A stretch of DNA of 64,000 bases from JACQFK01 sp964619955 (GTDB lineage: Bacteria; Planctomycetota; MHYJ01; JACPRB01), in contig CAZUJF010000025.1 in NCBI GenBank assembly GCA_964619955.1, positions 10,943 to 74,942 on the forward strand, in the 5' to 3' direction. The notes under the pieces were generated by a model. The model was not told the origin of the DNA. It saw only the letters and a program-made list of their open reading frames with translations, and ran no database searches. Both the position numbers and the translations under genes were made by a program. Each line of letters opens with the position of its first letter. Within the stretch, counting starts at the first letter, position 1. Positions 9,069 through 18,109 of this stretch are shown here, piece after piece.

Positions 9069-11189
9069 ATGAATTTCCTGCTGCTGGCCCTCGCGCTGCT
9101 CGCCCCCCAGGACAAGAAGAAGGAGAAGAAGGAAGAGACCGCCCGCTGGATGTCCACGGATCTCGGACCGCTCTTCTCGACGACGATGTCCGTGAAGGGC
9201 CCGGTGCCCAAGGCGCTCGCGATCCGCGTCGGCGACGCCGCCGTCTGCTACGACGAGGACCTCGCCCGGGTGGCCGGCGGATGGACCGGCGGCTTCGTGA
9301 AGATCAACCCGGACCGCGACGCGCTGCTCGGCAACGACTCCATCCTCGGGACGCTCCGCTTCTCCACCCCCGAGCAGCCGGGCTGGGACTTCCCCGACAC
9401 GCGCGAGGGCGCCAAACGCAAGGCGGGCCCCCTGCCCCGCGGGACGGTCCGCTACCGCGGCCTGTACATGCACGGCCCGAAGGTCGTGCTGGTCTGGGAC
9501 GTGGGCGCGGGAAAGGTCCTCGAACTCCCCTGGGCGGTGACCTCGGGGGAGGAAACCGTCTTCACGCGCACGTTCAAGGTCTGCGGACTCGACGCGCCCC
9601 GGAAGGTCCTCGCCGCGTCACGCTCGAAGGACGTCCAGGTCTCCGTCATCGGCGGGCCCGCTCCCGTCGAGGGCCCCGGCGACACGCTCTGGGTGGAGGT
9701 CCCCAAGGGCGACTCCTCGTTCACGATCTGCGTGGGTCCCGAGGCGGCGCTCGCCAGGCTGAAGCCGGAGCCGGCGGATCTCGACGTCCTCACGCGCGGC
9801 GGGCCCCGCACCTGGACGGAGACGCTCGTCACGAAGGGCGTGCGGGGCGCGGACAGCGGCCCCTGGACGATCGACACGCTCACCCCCCCCTTCGAGAACC
9901 CCTGGAAGTCGCTGCTGCATTTCGGCGGGCATGATTTCTACGCCGACGGCTCCGCCGCGATCTGCACGATGGAGGGCGACGTCTGGAAGGTGACGGGCAT
10001 CGACGACGGCCTCGAGAAGCTCTCCTGGCAGCGCATCGCGACCGGCCTCTATCACCCGCTCGGGCTGAAGATCGTGAAGGACGTGGTCCACGTGGTCTGC
10101 CGCGACCAGATCGCGAAGCTGCACGACCTGAACGGCGACGGCCAGATCGACTGGTACGAATGCTTCAACAACGACGTGCACGTCGGCACGAACTCGCACG
10201 AATTCATGACCTGCCTGGAGACCGATGCGGAGGGCAATTTCTTCACGGTCAAGGGCACGAACGACGGGCAGACGATCCACGACAGCTCGGTGCTGCGGAT
10301 CTCGGCCGACGGCCGCACGCTGGAGCGCTGGGCGACGGGCTTTCGCTGGCCCAACGGCCTGGGCATGGGCCCCGGCGGCGCGGTGACGACCGCGGACCAG
10401 CAGGGCACCTGGATGCCGTCCTCGCGCCTGGACTGGATCGAAAAGGGCGGCTTCTACGGCTACATGATCTCGCACCACCGGGAGCAGAAGCCGGAGATCT
10501 ACGACGGCCCGCTCTGCTGGATCCCGCACAGCGTGGACAACTCGTCGGGCGGGCAGGTCTGGGTCGAGGGAAAACGGTGGGGGCTGCCCGAGGGGCGCCT
10601 GCTGCACCTGTCCTACGGCCGCTGCGTGATGTTCCTGGTGCTGGACGAGAAGGTCGGCGGGGTCCGCCAGGCGGGCGTGGTGGAGTTCCCGCTCCCGCCC
10701 TTCCAGTCGGGGGCGATGCGCGGGCGCTTCCGTCCGCAGGACGGCCAGCTCTACGTCTCGGGCCTTCGCGGCTGGCAGACGACGGGCGTGAAGGACGGCT
10801 GCCTCCAGCGGGTGCGCTGCACCGGAAAGAAGATCCAGATGCCCGTCGGGCTCAACCTGCTCAAGCGCGGCGTCCGGCTCGTGTTCGCCGAGCCGCTGGA
10901 CGAATCCGCCGGCCAGGCGGACGTCTGGAACGCCTCGCGCTGGAACTACAAATGGGCCGTCGATTACGGCTCCCCGCACTTCTCCGTCGCCCAGCCCGGG
11001 AAGCGGGGCGAGGACAAGCTGGAGATCAAGACGGCGACGCTGTCCGCCGACCGCCGCAGCGTCGTGCTGGAGATCGACGACATGAAGCCCGTGATGCAGA
11101 TGAAGATCGGCTACACGCTGAAAGCCGCGGACGGGACGCCGATCAAGGGCGCCGTCTATCCCACGGTGCACGCGCTCGGGGAGGATTAG
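9069..11189 (+). CDS. Secreted DUF6797-like beta-propeller protein
   Basis: 706 residues starting at ATG 9069 with a signal sequence rich in Leu and Ala, then a Lys/Glu-rich linker. The middle carries propeller-type blocks such as 'LKIVKDVVHVVCRDQI' and 'RWPNGLGMGPGG', and a calcium-loop-like 'DLNGDGQIDWYE'. This layout resembles planctomycete DUF6797 proteins, which are related to glucose/sorbosone dehydrogenase-type propellers; the family name is from memory. Some relatives carry a C-terminal cytochrome c domain, but no CxxCH heme motif is present here. The intergenic region to the divergent iminopeptidase is 115 bp. Its stop overlaps the convergent efflux gene by 4 nt. Substrate and reaction are unknown. 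Confidence 0.7.
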   Translation: MNFLLLALALLAPQDKKKEKKEETARWMSTDLGPLFSTTMSVKGPVPKALAIRVGDAAVCYDEDLARVAGGWTGGFVKINPDRDALLGNDSILGTLRFSTPEQPGWDFPDTREGAKRKAGPLPRGTVRYRGLYMHGPKVVLVWDVGAGKVLELPWAVTSGEETVFTRTFKVCGLDAPRKVLAASRSKDVQVSVIGGPAPVEGPGDTLWVEVPKGDSSFTICVGPEAALARLKPEPADLDVLTRGGPRTWTETLVTKGVRGADSGPWTIDTLTPPFENPWKSLLHFGGHDFYADGSAAICTMEGDVWKVTGIDDGLEKLSWQRIATGLYHPLGLKIVKDVVHVVCRDQIAKLHDLNGDGQIDWYECFNNDVHVGTNSHEFMTCLETDAEGNFFTVKGTNDGQTIHDSSVLRISADGRTLERWATGFRWPNGLGMGPGGAVTTADQQGTWMPSSRLDWIEKGGFYGYMISHHREQKPEIYDGPLCWIPHSVDNSSGGQVWVEGKRWGLPEGRLLHLSYGRCVMFLVLDEKVGGVRQAGVVEFPLPPFQSGAMRGRFRPQDGQLYVSGLRGWQTTGVKDGCLQRVRCTGKKIQMPVGLNLLKRGVRLVFAEPLDESAGQADVWNASRWNYKWAVDYGSPHFSVAQPGKRGEDKLEIKTATLSADRRSVVLEIDDMKPVMQMKIGYTLKAADGTPIKGAVYPTVHALGED

Positions 11190-14100
11190 CCGCCAGCCCC
11201 CCTTGCGGCGTCCCGCCGGTGGAAGAAGCGGTAGAGCACCGGCAGGACCAGCAGCGTGAGCAGCGTGGAGGAGAGGATCCCCCCGATCACGACGGTGGCC
11301 AGGGGGCGCTGCACCTCGGCGCCCGTCCCCATCGCCAGCGCCATGGGGAGGAACCCCACCGAGGCGACCAGGGCGGTCATGAGCACGGGACGGAGCCGTG
11401 CCGCCGCGCCCTCGCGGATGGCCTCGTCCAGCGGCATCCCTTCCTCGCGGACCTTCCGGATGAACGAGATCATGACCAGGCCGTTCAACACCGCCACGCC
11501 CGAGAGGGCGATGAAGCCGACGCCGGCGGAGATCGAAAGCGGGATGTCCCGGACCCAGAGGGCCAGCACGCCGCCCGTCAGCGCCATGGGGACCCCGGTG
11601 AAGACCAGCAGCGCGTCCTTGAGGCTGCCGAACGTCGCGAAGAGCATGAGGAAGATGAGGACGAGGGCCAGCGGCACCACGACCTGGAGGCGCCGGCTGG
11701 CCGACTGCATCTGCTCGAACTGGCCGCCCCAGGCGACCCAGTAGCCCGCGGGGATGGAGACCTGCTCCCGGAGCAGTCTCTGGGCGCTGTCGACGAACGA
11801 GCCGATGTCGCGTCCGCGCACGTTCGCGGTCACGATCGTATGCCGTTTCCCGTTCTCCCGGCTGATCTGGTTGGGCCCCGGGGCGAGATCGAAGTCGGCG
11901 ACCTGGCCCAGGGGAATGAACGCGACGGGGCCCCCGGGAAGCCGCAGCGGCACCGCTTTCAGCCGCTCCATGTCGGTCCTCAGCGATTCCGGAAGACGCA
12001 CGATGAGGTCGAAGCGGCGGTCCCCTTCGAAGATCTCGCCGGCGCATTTTCCGCCGATGGCGATCTCCACGACTTCCTGGACGTCCGACACGTTCAGTCC
12101 GAAGCGGGCCATCTCCCTCCGCTTCAGGTGCAGCGTCAGGATGGGAAGTCCGGTCGTCTGCTCGAGTTTGACGTCCGAAGCCCCCGGGATGCGCTCCAGC
12201 AGGCCCTCGATCCGGCGGCCCGTCTCCTCCAGCCGCTCCATGTCGTCGCCGAACACCTTGACGGCGACGTCGCTGCGGACCCCGGCGATGAGCTCGTTGA
12301 AGCGCATCTGGATCGGCTGCGTGAATTCGTAGTTGTTGCCCGGGACGCGCAGCAGTTCCTCCTCCATGTGTTTGAGGAGTTCCGCCTTGGGCCGCTTGGG
12401 ATCCGGCCAGCGGGAGCGGGGCTTCATCATGATGTAGACGTCCGCGACGCTCGGCGGCATCGGATCGCTGGCGATCTCCGCGGTTCCGATCTTGGAGAAG
12501 ACGTAGTCCACCTCGGGAAACTCCCTGATCCGGCGCTCGAGCGCGTTCTGCATCTCGACGGCCTGGGTGAGGCTCGTCCCCGGGATGCGGAGCGCGTGCA
12601 GCAGGATGTCCCCCTCGTCCAGGCTCGGGAGGAATTCGCTTCCCATGCGCAGCGTCAGGAATCCGCTGCCCAGGACCAGGAGGCAGGAGGCCGAGACCAC
12701 CAGGGCCCGCCGCCGCAGCGCGTAGGCCAGCAGCGGAACGTAGGCTCTCTTGGCGCCGCGGACCAGGATGTTCTCCCGCTCGGACACGCGGCCGGTGACG
12801 CAGAGGGCGACCGCGGCCGGGACGAAGGTCACCGAGAGGACCATGGCCCCCAGGAGCGCGGCCAGCACGGTGAACGCCATGGGCTGGAACATCTTCCCTT
12901 CGATCCCGCTCAGCGTCAGGATCGGGAGATAGACGATCATGATGATGAGTTCGCCGAACATCGTGGCCTTGCGGACCTCCTTGGAGCCTTCGAAGACGAC
13001 CTCGAAACGCTCCTCCCGCGTCAGGATCCGTCCCAGGCGATGCTGCTCCTCGGCAAGCCGGCGGATGCAGTTCTCCACGATGATGACGGCCCCGTCCACG
13101 ATGATCCCGAAGTCCAGCGCCCCCAGGCTGAGCAGGTTGCCGCTCACCTTGTGGGCGACCATGCCCGTGATCGTGAAGAGCATCGAAAGCGGGATCACCA
13201 TCGCCGTCAGCAGCGCCGCGCGCAGATTGCCGAGGAACAGGAACAGGATGACGACGACCAGGACCGCCCCCTCCAGCAGGTTGTTCCGGACGGTTTCGAT
13301 CGTCGCGTTGACGAGGTTCGTCCGGTCGTACACCGTCTTCGCGACGACGCCCTCGGGCAGCGTCCGGTTGACCTCCTCCATGCGCCGGGCCACGCTCTGA
13401 GAGACGGTGCGGCTGTTCTCGCCCATGAGCATGAAGACCGTGCCCAGCACGACCTCCCGCCCGTTCTCCGTCGCCGCCCCGGTGCGGAGCTCCCTCCCCA
13501 GCAGCACCTCCGCCACGTCCTTCACCTGGATCGGCACGCCGTCCCGGCTGCCGATCACGATCCCGCGGATCTCCTCGAGGTCCCGGACCTGCCCGGGGGC
13601 GCGGACGAGATACTGCTCGCCGCTGCGCTCGATGTAGCCCGCGCCCGTGTTCGAATTGTTCTTCGCGAGCGCGCCGAGGATGTCCTGGAACGACAGCCCG
13701 TAGGAGACCAGCTTCGACGGGTCCGGGGTCACGTGGAACTGCTTCGCGTGGCCGCCGATCGAGTTGACGTCGGCCACCCCGGGGACGTTCCGGAGCTGGG
13801 GGCGGATGATCCAGTCCTGGATGGTCCGGAGGTCCGTGGGCGTGTAGGGCCCGCCGTCCGGCTTGCGCGCCCCGGGTTCGGGCTCCACGGTCCAGAGGAA
13901 GATCTCGCCGAGGCCCGTCGCGATCGGGCCCGGGGTCGGCTCGATCCCCGGCGGAAGCCGGCCCTTCACCGCCTGGATGCGCTCGTTGATGAGCTGCCGT
14001 GCGAAGTAGATGTCGGTCCCGTCGTGGAAGATGACGGTCACCTGCGAGAGGCCGTAGCGCGAGAGGGACCGGGTGTGATCGAGCATCGGCAGCCCGGCCA

Positions 14101-14320
14101 TCGCGGTCTCCACGGGCAGCGTGATCCGCTGTTCGACCTCCAGCGGCGAGTATCCCGGCGCCTCCGTGTTGATCTGCACCTGCACGTTGGTGATGTCCGG
14201 AACCGCGTCGATGGGCAGCCGCCGGAAATTGTAGGCGCCCAGCGCGGAAAGCCCCAGCACCCCCATCATCACGAACCAGCGGTTCTGGATGGAGAACTTG
14301 AGAATTCGTTCGAGCATCAA
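11186..14320 (-). CDS. czcA: Heavy-metal efflux RND pump, CzcA/CusA family
   Basis: 1044 residues, the usual length for an inner-membrane RND transporter of the heavy-metal efflux group. It begins 'MLERIL.FSI.NR' as in the family and contains the 'DFGIIVDGAVIIVEN' helix whose acidic residues relay protons in CzcA. That motif favours divalent zinc, cobalt or cadmium over CusA-type copper/silver, but the metal remains an inference. Two sets of membrane helices and two large periplasmic loops are visible. It is the last gene of a minus-strand operon (His-rich protein, outer-membrane factor, adaptor, pump), 24 nt downstream of the adaptor's stop. The short gap between them contains a 16-bp sequence also found upstream of the outer-membrane gene. 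No metal-responsive regulator is encoded beside it. Confidence 0.95.
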   Translation of the reverse strand: MMLERILKFSIQNRWFVMMGVLGLSALGAYNFRRLPIDAVPDITNVQVQINTEAPGYSPLEVEQRITLPVETAMAGLPMLDHTRSLSRYGLSQVTVIFHDGTDIYFARQLINERIQAVKGRLPPGIEPTPGPIATGLGEIFLWTVEPEPGARKPDGGPYTPTDLRTIQDWIIRPQLRNVPGVADVNSIGGHAKQFHVTPDPSKLVSYGLSFQDILGALAKNNSNTGAGYIERSGEQYLVRAPGQVRDLEEIRGIVIGSRDGVPIQVKDVAEVLLGRELRTGAATENGREVVLGTVFMLMGENSRTVSQSVARRMEEVNRTLPEGVVAKTVYDRTNLVNATIETVRNNLLEGAVLVVVILFLFLGNLRAALLTAMVIPLSMLFTITGMVAHKVSGNLLSLGALDFGIIVDGAVIIVENCIRRLAEEQHRLGRILTREERFEVVFEGSKEVRKATMFGELIIMIVYLPILTLSGIEGKMFQPMAFTVLAALLGAMVLSVTFVPAAVALCVTGRVSERENILVRGAKRAYVPLLAYALRRRALVVSASCLLVLGSGFLTLRMGSEFLPSLDEGDILLHALRIPGTSLTQAVEMQNALERRIREFPEVDYVFSKIGTAEIASDPMPPSVADVYIMMKPRSRWPDPKRPKAELLKHMEEELLRVPGNNYEFTQPIQMRFNELIAGVRSDVAVKVFGDDMERLEETGRRIEGLLERIPGASDVKLEQTTGLPILTLHLKRREMARFGLNVSDVQEVVEIAIGGKCAGEIFEGDRRFDLIVRLPESLRTDMERLKAVPLRLPGGPVAFIPLGQVADFDLAPGPNQISRENGKRHTIVTANVRGRDIGSFVDSAQRLLREQVSIPAGYWVAWGGQFEQMQSASRRLQVVVPLALVLIFLMLFATFGSLKDALLVFTGVPMALTGGVLALWVRDIPLSISAGVGFIALSGVAVLNGLVMISFIRKVREEGMPLDEAIREGAAARLRPVLMTALVASVGFLPMALAMGTGAEVQRPLATVVIGGILSSTLLTLLVLPVLYRFFHRRDAARGAGG

Positions 14321-14328
14321 TCCCCCCT

Positions 14329-14344
14329 GGACCCGGATCGGACG
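14329..14344. repeat. 16-bp direct repeat, copy 1 (czcB-czcA junction)
   Basis: The sequence GGACCCGGATCGGACG lies in the 24-nt gap between the adaptor stop and the pump start. An exact copy lies at 17256-17271, about 30 nt upstream of the first transport gene. Both have the same orientation. It could be an RNA-level signal or simply a duplicated leader fragment; the function is unknown. Confidence 0.5.
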
Positions 14345-15859
14345 TCAATGGTCATGCGTCGCGCCCGACTTGAGAATGTCCGCCTTGATGAGGAAGCTGT
14401 TCTTCGCGACGTATTTCCTCCCCGCGGGAAGACCCGAAAGGACCTCGACCCAGCCCCCCTCCCGCCGCCCCGGCTCCAGGGCGACGGCCTCGAAGAGATT
14501 CCCGTCCTGAATGAAGACCACGTCCCAGTCCCGGAACTTCTGGATCGCGTCCGCCCGCACCGCGACGGGGACCGTGAACTCCTCCTGCACGAGCCGGACG
14601 CCCACGAAAAGGCCGGGACGCCAGAGGCCCTCCGGGTTCGGGACCCGGACGTGAACCTGCGCCGTCCGCGTCTCCTTTCCGATCAAGGGCCCCAGATACG
14701 CGACCTTGCCCGGAGCCTCCGCGCCCAGGGCCTCCGACCTCAGGACGAGGTCCTGGCCGACCCGGACCGCGTTGAGATCCCCGGCGTGGACCGTGACTTT
14801 GGCGAGGACCGTGCCGAGATCGGCGATCTCGAAGATCTCGGTGTCGTCCTTGACGGCCTCCCCGAGGGTGACGTTCTTTCCGATCACGACTCCGTCGAGG
14901 GGCGCGCGCAGCTCGTAGCGCGCGAAGTTCCCCTCGTGCCGTTCGGCCAGATCCTGCACCTCCGCGGCCCCGATCCCCATCGCCCGGAGTTCCTGGCCGG
15001 CCGCGCTCACCTCGTCCCGGGCCTCCTCCAGCATGTGCCGCTTCAGGAGGTATTCCTCCTCCGCGGTGATCTTCTTCTTCCACAGCTGCTCTTCGCGAAG
15101 GAAGGACGCCTGGGCGAATTCCTGCTTGTGGACGGCCCGGACGTAGCGGAGCCGGGACGCGGTCAGCTCCCGGCTTTCGATGACGGCGAGGACTTCGCCG
15201 CGGCTCACCCTGTCGCCCAGGCTCTTCCGCACCTCCGTCACCACCGCGTCGAAACGCGGGACGACGCGCGCCACCCGGTCCGGGTCGAGGACGATCTCCC
15301 CGGAAAGTTCGAGCACGCGCTTCATCGTCGCCGGTCCGGACGTCTCCACCACGACGCCCGACGCCTTCGCCGCCTCGGGAGACAGCTCGGTGCGCGCCTC
15401 CACCTGGGAATACCCCAGGCGGTAGGATTTCCCCCCGTACTCCGCGGCCAGCTTGACCTCGAACGAGTGGGGTTCGTAGACGGTCTTGTCCCCGCGCAGG
15501 AAGTCGCCCTCCCGGCGGAAGCCGACGACGTCGACGCGTTCCCCGAGCCGGTGGACGGCGATGTCGAGCTTCACCGCCTCCAGGTCCGCGGGTTTTCCCG
15601 CCTCGGAGACGTAGACCCGGAATTCCGGCGGAACCCCCCGTTCGAAGATCGTGACCTCGATCTGGAAGGCCCCTTCGGAAAGCAGGCGTCCCCCGTGCGG
15701 GCCCCTGTCCGGGACGGCGGCGGGGGCGTGTCCGTGACCCGCCGCTCCCTTCTCGTCTCCGCAGGAGACGAGCGCGGGCAGCAGGCCCGAGGCGAGGGCG
15801 AGGATCGCAAGCCTGGACATCCCTGTGTTCATCATCTCGATTCTCCGCTGAAGCGTCAT
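14345..15859 (-). CDS. czcB: RND efflux periplasmic adaptor lipoprotein, CzcB-like
   Basis: 504 residues from the ATG that overlaps the previous stop (ATGA); internal ATGs at 15835 and 15832 could also be used and give a shorter signal sequence. A lipobox 'LVSC' predicts lipid attachment. A His/Gly patch ('GHGHAP', 'GPHGGRL') follows, then membrane-fusion-protein motifs: a hairpin region around 'RYVRAVHKQEF', the lipoyl-like 'LRAPLDGVVIGKNV' and the beta-barrel 'DLGTVLAKVTV'. It ends with a short His-containing tail. The adaptor links the inner-membrane pump to the outer-membrane channel and, in this family, hands metal to the pump. Its place between the two partner genes supports the assignment. 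Confidence 0.9.
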   Translation of the reverse strand: MTLQRRIEMMNTGMSRLAILALASGLLPALVSCGDEKGAAGHGHAPAAVPDRGPHGGRLLSEGAFQIEVTIFERGVPPEFRVYVSEAGKPADLEAVKLDIAVHRLGERVDVVGFRREGDFLRGDKTVYEPHSFEVKLAAEYGGKSYRLGYSQVEARTELSPEAAKASGVVVETSGPATMKRVLELSGEIVLDPDRVARVVPRFDAVVTEVRKSLGDRVSRGEVLAVIESRELTASRLRYVRAVHKQEFAQASFLREEQLWKKKITAEEEYLLKRHMLEEARDEVSAAGQELRAMGIGAAEVQDLAERHEGNFARYELRAPLDGVVIGKNVTLGEAVKDDTEIFEIADLGTVLAKVTVHAGDLNAVRVGQDLVLRSEALGAEAPGKVAYLGPLIGKETRTAQVHVRVPNPEGLWRPGLFVGVRLVQEEFTVPVAVRADAIQKFRDWDVVFIQDGNLFEAVALEPGRREGGWVEVLSGLPAGRKYVAKNSFLIKADILKSGATHDH

Positions 15860-17226
15860 TTCACCGAATCCAGGCGCCCGCCGATGAGCCGCTCCACGTC
15901 CACCACGGCCTTGTGGTAATCCGTGGCCGCCCGCAAAGCCTGGAGGCGGGCCTCGGAAAGCGTCCGCTGGGAATCCAGCACGTCCAGAATTCCGAAGCGT
16001 CCCAGGCGGTAGCCCTCGCTGACGGCGTCGAAGGCGCTCTGCGCGCCGGGGAGCACGGTCTCGCGGAGCGCGGCCAGCTCCGCATGGGCCGCGGCCAGCA
16101 CCCGGTAGGACTCCGCCAGGGCGGTTCCCAGCCGCAGTTCCGCCCCGCGGCGCTCCTCCTCCGAGCGGGCGACGTGCGTGCGCGCCTCCCGGATGCCCCC
16201 CTGATTGCGGTCGAAAACGGGCAGCGGGAGCGAGAAGCCGACGAGAAAAGTGTCGACGTCGTCCCCCGACGGCGAATAGCGCCGGTAGCCGGCGCCGAGC
16301 GTGAGATCCGGCACGGCCCTGGCCTCGGCCAGCTCCACCGCCGCCCGGCGCAACGCCGTTTCCGAGGCCCAGAGGGCGAGCTCGGGGTTCTTCGAGAGGA
16401 GCCCGAGCAGCTGCTCGAAGGAGGGGACGGGAGCCACGGCGTCCAGATCGCCCGAGGCGCTCTTGAATCGCGGGGTCACGTTTCCCCAGGTCGCCGACAG
16501 CGTCTTGCGGGACGCCTCGAGGTCCCGCTTGAGCCGCTCGAGGGCGATGCGCGCGCCGTGGAACGCGACGCCCGCGCGGGTTTCCTCGACCGGCGAGGCC
16601 TGGCCGGCCTTCACTTTCTCGACGACCGCCTCCCGGCTCTGCCCGGCCAGGCGCAGCGTCTCCTCCGCCAGCGACACGCGGCGCTGGACGCTCAGGACCT
16701 CGATGAACCTGAGGGAGACGCGGCTGAGGAGGTCCATGCGCCGGATTTCGTAGTCCCAGCCGGCGACGTCCCGTTCGAACGAGGCGACGCGCAACCGCGC
16801 GGACCGCTTCCCGCCCAGCTCCACCAGCTGGCCGAGCTGGATCGTCGTTTCGAGGCCGCCCGTGATGTCGTCCCGATGGGTCCCCAGATTCTCGACGGAG
16901 ACGGCGGCGGAAGGATTCGGCAGCAGGCCGGCCTGGACGATTCTCGCCTCGCGCGCGCGGACCTCCCAGCCGAAGGCGGCGAGGTCCGGGCTTTGGAGGA
17001 GCGTCAGGGCCACGGCCTGCCCGAGCGACAGCTCGCCCTCAGGCTCCTTCGGAAGCTCCCCCTCCCTGCCCCGGGGCTCCCCCTCCGCCGGCGGCGTGAA
17101 CGCCGGGATGTCCCTGCCCAGCGGCCCCGCCTCGGGCCACGGACTTTCCGCGGGACCGGAGGCGCAGCCGCCCAGCAAGCAACCCAGCAGCCCCAGGAAG
17201 AACAGCGGCTTCAACGAAACAAACAT
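15856..17226 (-). CDS. czcC: Outer-membrane efflux factor (TolC/CzcC family lipoprotein)
   Basis: 456 residues from ATG 17226, chosen because it gives a clean signal peptide with lipobox 'LLGGC'; the frame is open 75 nt further upstream but that adds an Arg-rich extension. Long amphipathic helices and the two internal repeats typical of outer-membrane efflux proteins are visible ('LTLLQSPDLAAFGWEVRAREARI' in the first half and 'RRAAVELAEARAVPDLTLGAGYRR' near the middle mark repeat starts). It forms the outer-membrane duct for the pump. Its TGA overlaps the adaptor ATG. The operon start appears to be the His-rich gene 117 nt upstream. Confidence 0.9.
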   Translation of the reverse strand: MFVSLKPLFFLGLLGCLLGGCASGPAESPWPEAGPLGRDIPAFTPPAEGEPRGREGELPKEPEGELSLGQAVALTLLQSPDLAAFGWEVRAREARIVQAGLLPNPSAAVSVENLGTHRDDITGGLETTIQLGQLVELGGKRSARLRVASFERDVAGWDYEIRRMDLLSRVSLRFIEVLSVQRRVSLAEETLRLAGQSREAVVEKVKAGQASPVEETRAGVAFHGARIALERLKRDLEASRKTLSATWGNVTPRFKSASGDLDAVAPVPSFEQLLGLLSKNPELALWASETALRRAAVELAEARAVPDLTLGAGYRRYSPSGDDVDTFLVGFSLPLPVFDRNQGGIREARTHVARSEEERRGAELRLGTALAESYRVLAAAHAELAALRETVLPGAQSAFDAVSEGYRLGRFGILDVLDSQRTLSEARLQALRAATDYHKAVVDVERLIGGRLDSVK

Positions 17227-17255
17227 CGGCAGCCTCCGCGGATATAAACGGACTC

Positions 17256-17271
17256 GGACCCGGATCGGACG
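17256..17271. repeat. 16-bp direct repeat, copy 2 (upstream of czcC)
   Basis: Exact copy of the 16-bp sequence at 14329-14344, in the same orientation. It lies in the 117-bp gap between the His-rich gene and the outer-membrane factor gene, about 30 nt before the ATG. The shared position before two genes of one operon is the only hint of function. Confidence 0.5.
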
Positions 17272-17343
17272 ACAGGAGGGAGGACGCGCGACGGCGAACA
17301 CGCCCAGGACGGATCCCGGGCGGCCGGAGAGGAGGTCGCGGTC

Positions 17344-17748
17344 CTACAGCGAGGCGGGAGGGGCGCGGGATCTGGAACTGCGGAGTCCTTCGAAGGAGGC
17401 GGGAGCGGATATCTCGACCGGCCTCCGACGCTCGCCCCGGGCCGGAACCGCTGCGACCGGATTCTCGCAGGGCGGGGACGCGGCGAGCACGACGTCCGCC
17501 GGAGTTTCGGACCTGGTAATCAAGACGTCCGGATGGTGGTCGATCGCCGCGTGCGGCTCATGCGACGAATCATGGTGATCCGGATCGTGATCGGCGTCGT
17601 GTTCCGTCAGGACGGCCGCCGGGGGCGTCTCCAGGCCGTGCTGGTGGATCTCCGTGAGCAGATGCAGCGGGATGCAGATCGTCGAGGCGGCAAACAGGAA
17701 CACCACGGCCGCCGCCGTCCGCCGCAGGATCATCAAGCGACTCTTCAT
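17344..17748 (-). CDS. Small exported histidine-rich protein of the metal-efflux operon
   Basis: 134 residues. An N-terminal basic stretch and hydrophobic segment (about residues 8-25) form a signal peptide or anchor. It is followed by a stretch with 11 histidines between residues 29 and 73, mixed with many aspartates, which is well suited to binding zinc, cobalt, cadmium or copper. The C-terminus is Arg/Ser/Pro-rich and ends 'PPASL'. Its position as first gene before the efflux genes recalls CzcI-type periplasmic proteins that buffer or sense metal, but sequence homology is not demonstrable here. A 'TATAGC' box lies about 17 nt before the ATG on the minus strand. Confidence that it is real comes from its composition and context. 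Confidence 0.65.
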   Translation of the reverse strand: MKSRLMILRRTAAAVVFLFAASTICIPLHLLTEIHQHGLETPPAAVLTEHDADHDPDHHDSSHEPHAAIDHHPDVLITRSETPADVVLAASPPCENPVAAVPARGERRRPVEISAPASFEGLRSSRSRAPPASL

Positions 17749-17764
17749 TCCCGTTCGGACGATG

Positions 17765-18109
17765 CTATACCCCTTCCCCCCCCCAAGTCCAGCCGGAACT
17801 CAACGGTAAAGGCGCTCCTCGCGGGGGAGGTCGTCGACGCGCCAGCCGCCCGGGAAAACGCGGAAAGGCGGCGAAGGCGGCCTCCTTCTCCACCGGCTCC
17901 AGGGCCGTCAGGTCGACGTCCTCCGAGTACCGGTAGCTCTCGAAGCGACACAACCTGAGGGCCGTTCCTCCCTTGAAGGCCAGCTGATCATGAAGCGCCG
18001 TCCTGGAAAGGCCTGCCATGAGCCAGTGAATGGCATAGTCCTTTTCTACGGTCTTCTCGGGCACTCGATCCCGTGTGGCGGCCTTGGAGAGATCGCGTCG
18101 TGGAATCAT
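17765..18109 (-). pseudogene. Truncated/frameshifted AbiEii-type nucleotidyltransferase toxin
   Basis: The first ~75 residues are typical of AbiEii toxins: 'EKDYAIHWL', 'FKGGTALR' and 'YSEDVDLT', the nucleotide-binding Gly-Gly and Asp-x-Asp motifs. Family members usually have more than 200 residues, but here the frame changes to Arg/Pro-rich low-complexity sequence after 'EKEAAFAAF' and stops at 114 residues. Another frame of the same strand from about 17865 reads 'GGWRVDDLPREERLYR' to a stop at 17800, which looks more protein-like, so a frameshift plus a large deletion is likely. A run of nine C lies near the 3' end (17776-17784). Its start overlaps the antitoxin stop (TGATG). The toxin is probably inactive. 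Confidence 0.7.

Noticed and set aside
10160..15919. A 5.7-kb uninterrupted open frame on the plus strand
   Set aside because: It runs antisense to the efflux operon and encodes His/Arg/Asp-rich low-complexity sequence without any domain; such frames are expected on the opposite strand of GC-rich genes.
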